From Halisarca cf. caerulea (Eukaryota > Porifera > Demospongiae > Chondrillida > Halisarcidae), in assembly GCA_963170055.1 (NCBI GenBank), contig CAUJGJ010000444.1, positions 8,394,118 to 8,458,117 of the forward strand: DNA of 64,000 nucleotides. The letters run 5' to 3'. Below the pieces are notes generated by a model, which did not search any database, was not told the origin of the DNA, and was given only the letters and a program-made list of their open reading frames with translations. The first letter of the stretch is position 1. Every line of letters begins with the position of its first letter. A program made the translations under genes and the position numbers. Of the stretch, positions 59,901 to 64,000 are shown piece after piece.

Positions 59901-60545
59901 GTACCATGAAGTGTACAGCAGGAAAAGCTTTATTTTGCCGTGGCCCTGACTCCCAGAATCCACATCTAGTCCACCTGCTTGCCCATGTGAAATACAAGAC
60001 TGGAAATGGCGAAGTATGTTTTATCTCAATACAAATTAGTATGTTACCTTTTGAATTGTCAAATGGTCTGTATGTGTATGTACAAGATGTGTTAAACTAG
60101 AAATGTGAAATTTAATGAAAACATGCGTTGGGCAGTCATTGTTCTTTTCACCTAAACACAATCATTCAAATTTGTGTTGATTTGTTGTATGTAAAATTGA
60201 CCAGTTCATTTATCATTTCCTATGTAGGCACTGGGAACACTCTCTGCATGTTATACCGTCCAAAGGGAAGTTACTATGGTTGTAGTTCCCTTCATCCCCC
60301 TTGGTACAACCAGTCTGGACTGCCCACTCTACGTACGAAGCCAAGATCTTGTTACCGTACCAGCATCAAGCCTCATCACTGATGTGTCACTTATTCACAA
60401 CTGTGGCAGAGGTTGCAAAGTCACTGGGAAAGGGAGAAAAAGGAATGTGGAGAGGGAGACAGTGGAAGAAGATTCTGGTGTAACTTTTGAACATGACTCT
60501 AACAATCAGGTGTTCTATTACAATGTGTTTTGCTTGAATAATTGA
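54577..60545 (+). CDS. Zinc-finger-headed transposase-type gene of a fungal-like family (about 16 exons)
   Basis: Exon 1 (54577-54910) has a C2H2 finger (CVICDLSFPTQRQYVRHLSS). Others are 54997-55139, about 56162-56275, 57061-57185, 57255-57411, 57562-57774, 57884-58109, 58263-58456, 58537-58712, 58793-59075, 59160-59353, 59440-59564, about 59637-59723, about 59813-60013 and 60228-60545. Signatures in order are LWYVLKSMKPSIPSLHSIKT, ELWQGQRWLQDP, IILYSDDTSGNRSKKWN, FLPLKSELQALDHGV, STPVEVLHTVLLGPYKYL, KVHLLLHLPENLLDYGP, ERCESLNSILRNFNVHGNRQ then APSRDIATSF, and a terminal DVSLIHNCGRGCKVTG. I know this order from large repetitive families in basidiomycetes, probably CACTA-related. The junction near 59723-59813 is out of phase by canonical sites, and exons near 55.3-56.4 kb are uncertain. 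No stop is seen inside the clear exons. Confidence 0.7.
55630..55858. mobile_element. Tigger-type MITE remnants in an intron
   Basis: GGAACCTCTCTAATCCAA at the left, ATTACAGAGGTTCCACTG near 55785 and ATTATAGAGGTACCACTGTA at the right are copies of one terminal motif (CAGTGGAACCTCTNTAATCC). Two nested or tandem copies seem present, and a GT-rich tract follows. Confidence 0.6.
56880..56939. repeat. GT microsatellite
   Basis: A pure GT tract of about 29 repeats lies in an intron, preceded by CTCTCTCTTTC and TATATA runs. Confidence 0.95.
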
Positions 60546-60854
60546 AATGGATGTGTTTCATTGCAAGAACGGTATTATATCGATGCATGCAGGGCTGCGG
60601 GGTTTTAATAAAACAAACCGATTTCACTACGGATAAGGCGCGATTGTTTCCTGCCCGTTCTACAATCTGTAAACAATACGCAGCAGCTTAGCGCCCCCTT
60701 ACCACCGTATACGGTCCGTTCCCAAACGATGCCTAAAACAGCTGTATTACGGGTGCATTCGGGTTGTTTTACGGCCTCATATTTCAATCCGTAAACGAAT
60801 CGATTTCGGGTTGATAAACGGGGCTTGTTTTTAGCCGTGGATATACAGTGAGTT
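60546..60854. other. Probable right end of the element carrying the 54.4-60.5 kb gene pair
   Basis: Downstream of the stop codon a CpG-rich stretch is dense in ACGG/CCGT motifs (ACCGTATACGGTCCGTTC, TTACGGGTGCATTCGGG, AATCCGTAAACGAATCG), the same style as both ends of element C. Read inward from 60854 it begins CACTGTATATCCACGG, a possible CACTG terminus. No matching left end was found. Confidence 0.4.
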
Positions 60855-61213
60855 TTGAAAGGGTTAACGCGGCTTGAATCAGTCTCGAATGTTCTTTTAC
60901 ATTCTGGTGTTCTCGAGCAACGAGTAGATTGAGCCAGGTTGAACCCGTTTCTTCTCGTTATTCTCTCTTAAGCCCATAAAATGGCTGTAGCGGAGGGCCA
61001 AGTTATCAGTCGATTTAGTTTCTACTTGTCTAAAGGCCTGTCCACACTAGGCCTCCAATGCGCATCGAATCCGGATTCAATCCGGATTCAATGCGTCCAC
61101 ACCCAAACCGGATTGATCCAATCCGGATCGAATCCGGTTTGGGTCAAACCACTTCCCGAGGTGGTTTCGAACCGGTTTGAGCTGCGTACGCATTGCGCGC
61201 GAAGTGAACGAAA

Positions 61214-61450
61214 ATGGCGGCCGGTTGGAGAGTGGAAGAAACGAGAGCTCTAGTTAGCTTGTGGGGGCAAGCAAATGTTCAGAGCGAACTAGATATTGTA
61301 ATCAGGAACAGAACTATTTATGAGCGAATTGCGAGAGAGATGCGGGCATTAGGGTACGACAGGACGTGGCAGCAATGCCGAACAAAGATCTCTCTCAAAA
61401 GAGCTACCAAGCGCTATCATCATCACCCTTCTGCAAAGTCAAGTGATTAA
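61214..61450 (+). pseudogene. Truncated Myb/SANT-like gene of the Harbinger element
   Basis: From ATG 61214 the frame encodes WRVEETRALVSLWGQANVQS...IYERIAREMRALGYDRTWQQ then CRTKI, a trihelix Myb/SANT-like DNA-binding domain. Harbinger elements normally encode such a partner for the transposase. The family usually continues with a conserved helix and a long C-terminal region; here the frame changes character after CRTKI and stops at 61450. Confidence 0.75.
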
Positions 61451-61670
61451 AAATGCAAGATTAGTCCAAATTCTGTTTGAATTCATGATCACTAAACTTA
61501 ATTAATAGTAAAAACTGTCATCAGGAGGCTAAGCCTTCAACCTACATATAACGTTAGCTAGAACCTATAATACCCAAGATCACATAAAAGTACAAGAAAC
61601 CAGCAAGCGATTCCTGGTACGAAGTCTTGGCCGCCAAATCAGTAAAAATAATGTATGCCATAGCAGTTAC

Positions 61671-61828
61671 CTTCGAAAGTTACGCTTCTTAAGTTCGTGA
61701 AGCCTCATCCTTGCGCGATATCTTTGCAAGCGACCTTCTATCCGTCGTTTTCGCTGAATATCGATATTCCTACGTAGCTGTAGGTAGCATATCCAAGTTA
61801 GAAGTACACAGAGCAATACGTCCGCCAT
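61671..61828 (-). pseudogene. First exon of the Harbinger transposase, remainder deleted
   Basis: On the minus strand ATG at 61828 begins MADVLLCVLLTWICYLQLRR...RRIEGRLQRYRARMRLHELK and reaches GAAG|GTAACTG, a good 5' splice site (exon end 61671). The basic, arginine-rich helix resembles the N-terminus of Harbinger transposases. No downstream catalytic exon exists before the Myb fragment. Confidence 0.55.
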
Positions 61829-61973
61829 TTCTTAACGCTGACAATCACGTGGTGTAATTGCTACAGTACGAACGTTGGTGTGGACGCAATCGATGCGAAT
61901 TGAATGCGAATTCGATTTAATGCGCATCTGATGCGCATTCATCAATACGTAGTGTGGACAGGCCTTAAGAAGA

Positions 61974-63020
61974 ATGGATCTTTTGTTCGGATATCGCTAC
62001 CAGCCTCGTTACTGTGACCGTCGTCAGAACTTTGGTTATCCTCAATATCTCTACGATGACGGACCGTTTCTGTCTTCGCCTTCAACGTTCCCAACGTCGC
62101 ATTTCGGAGGCTTAAGTTGGGATACCACCCCACTCAGCATGTTTCCTTGCGAAGCACGGTCTTCGCGGCCTCCTTTCTCACGAAATCCAGCTAGAAAGCC
62201 CGCGAATAGGAGGGCACAAAAGTATAAAGAGCATCTTGTACAGCCAGATGACGAGGGCAGCAGCACCGAGGACCCAGCTCATGTCAACACTTGCGAAAAC
62301 GATGTACTTGCCGCTAACGTCTCAAAGGCTCGCGAAGACAAGACCTTTGCGAATCACGATGTCCACGTGGAACGCAACGAAGGAGCTGAGAACATTAAGG
62401 TGGACGATCAGACTGTAGCAGATGTTTCGGAATCGTCAATGCGCAGTGAAACAGCGGATGAAGAAGAACCAGATTCTTCCTATTTGGAGCAGCCTTCCTC
62501 GGATGCTGTTGAGCACTCTGTTGAAATCAGGAAAAGGGACAATGACAGTAAGAGTGATACCCCTTTTTTGGAGGCTCACGAAGATGAGTGGAAGAATGAC
62601 CAGGAACAAGTGCAGCCTCTAGTTGAGGAACCCAGTGAAGATGATATCTCATTGAGCGAGGAAGAAAAGATGAGCATGGAAGTCCCCAATATAGTTGCAG
62701 AAGATTCTGAATCTGTGGAGTCTGATAATGATGAATCTGGCGATTCAGAAGAACTTTCTTATAAGGATACACAGCTGCAGACAATCTCTTCACTACTTGA
62801 AGAATCTTCACCTTATCAATCGTCTATTGAAGAGTTTGAAGGTGGTGAAAAGGACAAGGAGTACTTGGTTTTGTCTGAGAATCTGATGACTATTCTTCTG
62901 AAATTAGACCTCATCGACACCAAAGGGGACAGTGACATAAGAGATGCAAGGAGAAATGCGGTTCACAGTATTCAAAATTCCCTCATCTCATTAGACAGCA
63001 AATGCTCTGTTCAGGAGTAA
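61974..63020 (+). CDS. BAG-domain Hsp70 co-chaperone (348 aa)
   Basis: The frame runs from ATG 61974 to 63020. The C-terminal 55 residues (YLVLSENLMTILLKLDLIDT, IRDARRNAVHSIQ, SLISLDSK) fit the BAG domain: leucine-rich helix 2, the K-L-D-x-I core and the R-x2-R-x2-V-x2-IQ helix 3 that contacts the Hsp70 ATPase domain. The N-terminus is rich in Tyr, Phe, Pro and Ser and the middle is long, acidic and Ser/Glu-rich, probably disordered. No WW or ubiquitin-like domain is visible. A nucleotide-exchange role on Hsp70 in the cytosol is inferred from the domain. The start codon is 9 bp from a Harbinger insertion, so the gene's leader or promoter has been replaced. A short unrelated upstream frame begins at 60981 and is in another frame. 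Confidence 0.8.
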   Translation: MDLLFGYRYQPRYCDRRQNFGYPQYLYDDGPFLSSPSTFPTSHFGGLSWDTTPLSMFPCEARSSRPPFSRNPARKPANRRAQKYKEHLVQPDDEGSSTEDPAHVNTCENDVLAANVSKAREDKTFANHDVHVERNEGAENIKVDDQTVADVSESSMRSETADEEEPDSSYLEQPSSDAVEHSVEIRKRDNDSKSDTPFLEAHEDEWKNDQEQVQPLVEEPSEDDISLSEEEKMSMEVPNIVAEDSESVESDNDESGDSEELSYKDTQLQTISSLLEESSPYQSSIEEFEGGEKDKEYLVLSENLMTILLKLDLIDTKGDSDIRDARRNAVHSIQNSLISLDSKCSVQE

Positions 63021-63405
63021 CTGATTTATGTTTTTATTTGATATGACATATTTCGACATTATGCATCATGCTGTCCCATTTTTGTGTCACTGTGTGTGTC
63101 CACTATCCACTATGTATGTTCGCTTGAATGCTATGTGATTTATGCTGTGAAGGATGTACATTTCATGATTATGAATCAATTTGAAAGTTACCTTTCAGCA
63201 GTAGCAGTTTGATTGTCGTGTTGTGTCATGTCAGTACACAAATACTTTGTAAACTAGAATTATAGTAACTGTTGTTTTTTGATACACATGTACCACGATG
63301 TTTGATTATTGACGTATTATGGGAAAGCATATGTCAAATGGAGATGGCTGTTATAAATATAGTATTAATATATAACAATTACGTAATTATACAATTTGTA
63401 ATATA
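63021..63405. other. 3' flank of the BAG gene
   Basis: AT-rich sequence follows the stop. No second gene is seen. Confidence 0.4.
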
Positions 63406-63595
63406 CAGTCAGACCTCACGTATCTGCACACATCCTTTCTGAATAAAATTGTGGATAAAGTAAGGGAACTGGATAAATGAGGGAGCAGTAGTGAATGGTA
63501 CTAGTAGGATTATTGTTGATTTATTCCCAGAAACTACGCCGCCGGTAAGGTGAGGGAACTGGATATCTGAGGTGCGGATAAGTGTGGTTTCACTG
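63406..63595. mobile_element. 190-bp Tigger-type MITE
   Basis: The left end is CAGTCAGACCTCACGTATCT and the right end read inward is CAGTGAAACCACACTTATCC, with TA at 63404-63405 and 63596-63597. Internal GGGAACTGGATA motifs repeat. The CAGT start and TA target match pogo/Tigger elements. Confidence 0.8.
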
Positions 63596-63597
63596 TA

Positions 63598-64000
63598 TTA
63601 GATACATGTATAGCCTGTTACAACTTTCTGTAGGATCGCTATGTTATAAACTTCAAGGAAAAGTATAATATTATCATAATACGATTTTGAACACCACAGG
63701 TACTATACGATTTTGGAATTTTCTCCACAAGTAGTATTGTTCAGTTATATGATGTGTGAGATAGGAAAGATAGTGGAATTTCTATTTATGTGATTTTCTT
63801 CAACATAGCATAATAGAATAAATTTAAATTACAGTACCGGCAACTTTCCATTTCTAAGGTATCTATAAAGAGAAGTGTAAAACTGTATAACTTTCGAATT
63901 CTGCCTCCTGCTTTCAAATATCTAACCACTTGACGTATTAATGTACAGATTCTGAACTAAACCATATCTCGAAACAACCTTTTGCTTTGGTTTTCGCGGC
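63598..64000. other. Stretch with no recognised feature
   Basis: AT-rich sequence without a supported gene or repeat. Confidence 0.3.

Larger units (their letters stand above)
61034..61965. mobile_element. 932-bp PIF/Harbinger deletion derivative
   Basis: AGGCCTGTCCACACTA starts at 61034 and its inverse ends at 61965; TAA flanks both sides (61031-61033 and 61966-61968), the 3-bp target typical of Harbinger. Inside the ends are repeated ATCCGGATTC and ATGCGCAT motifs. It keeps the first exons of the two usual Harbinger genes and nothing of the catalytic core, so it can move only with help. Confidence 0.88.

Noticed and set aside
60981..61033. Upstream start MAVAEGQVISRFSFYLSK as the native N-terminus of the BAG protein
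   Set aside because: Removing the Harbinger insert does not put it in frame with the BAG reading frame.

Overview
The window looks like animal nuclear DNA: intron-bearing genes with GT/AG junctions, AT-rich sequence with long CA/GT microsatellites and many ATGC-rich runs, and a very dense load of DNA transposons. The repeat style and gene families suggest an early-branching metazoan, most likely a sponge, but no marker gene settles this. Only one gene is a confident ordinary host gene: a BAG-domain co-chaperone at 61974-63020. A possible membrane-protein first exon lies at 6250-6438. Almost everything else is mobile DNA or its accessory genes.

Region 1 (1-6.97 kb): a zinc-binding C-terminal exon fragment, a microsatellite block, and a pogo-type transposase gene carrying a PHD finger, broken by a 76-bp insertion with a 7-bp target duplication.

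Region 2 (6971-30800): one 23.8-kb CACTA/EnSpm-type element (element A), bounded by CACTG...TAGTG ends and a 3-bp ACA target duplication. Its sides are two halves of a repeat found intact elsewhere in the window. Element A carries a spliced tnp2-type transposase (minus strand) and a divergently transcribed accessory gene (plus strand). Two further elements sit inside it. A 6.8-kb CACTG-ended element (A2, 11017-17816) lies in intron 1 of the transposase gene, at a TA inside a CA microsatellite. A roughly 10.1-kb element (C, about 19.885-29.985 kb) splits the accessory gene and has its own tnp2 transposase, accessory gene and a third gene. Element C in turn holds a 71-bp minisatellite array and a truncated non-LTR retrotransposon.

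Region 3 (30.8-48.8 kb): no intact genes. It has a decayed transposon gene, several copies of a 0.76-kb repeat (called family H here), a perfect 336-bp inverted repeat, several MITEs, a decayed DDE transposase and a 31-bp minisatellite.

Region 4 (48.87-60.9 kb): a nearly intact Tigger element with a single frameshift, a small gene with a SHOCT-like C-terminus, and another divergent pair: a coiled-coil accessory gene (minus) and a 16-or-so-exon transposase-like gene (plus) of a family I know mainly from basidiomycete fungi.

Region 5 (60.9-64 kb): a Harbinger deletion derivative inserted directly in front of the BAG gene, then a Tigger-type MITE.

The unifying theme is a family of multi-gene CACTA-like elements. 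Four times in this window a zinc-finger-headed, transposase-type gene or an accessory/cargo gene pairs head-to-head with a partner across a 150-190 bp shared promoter.
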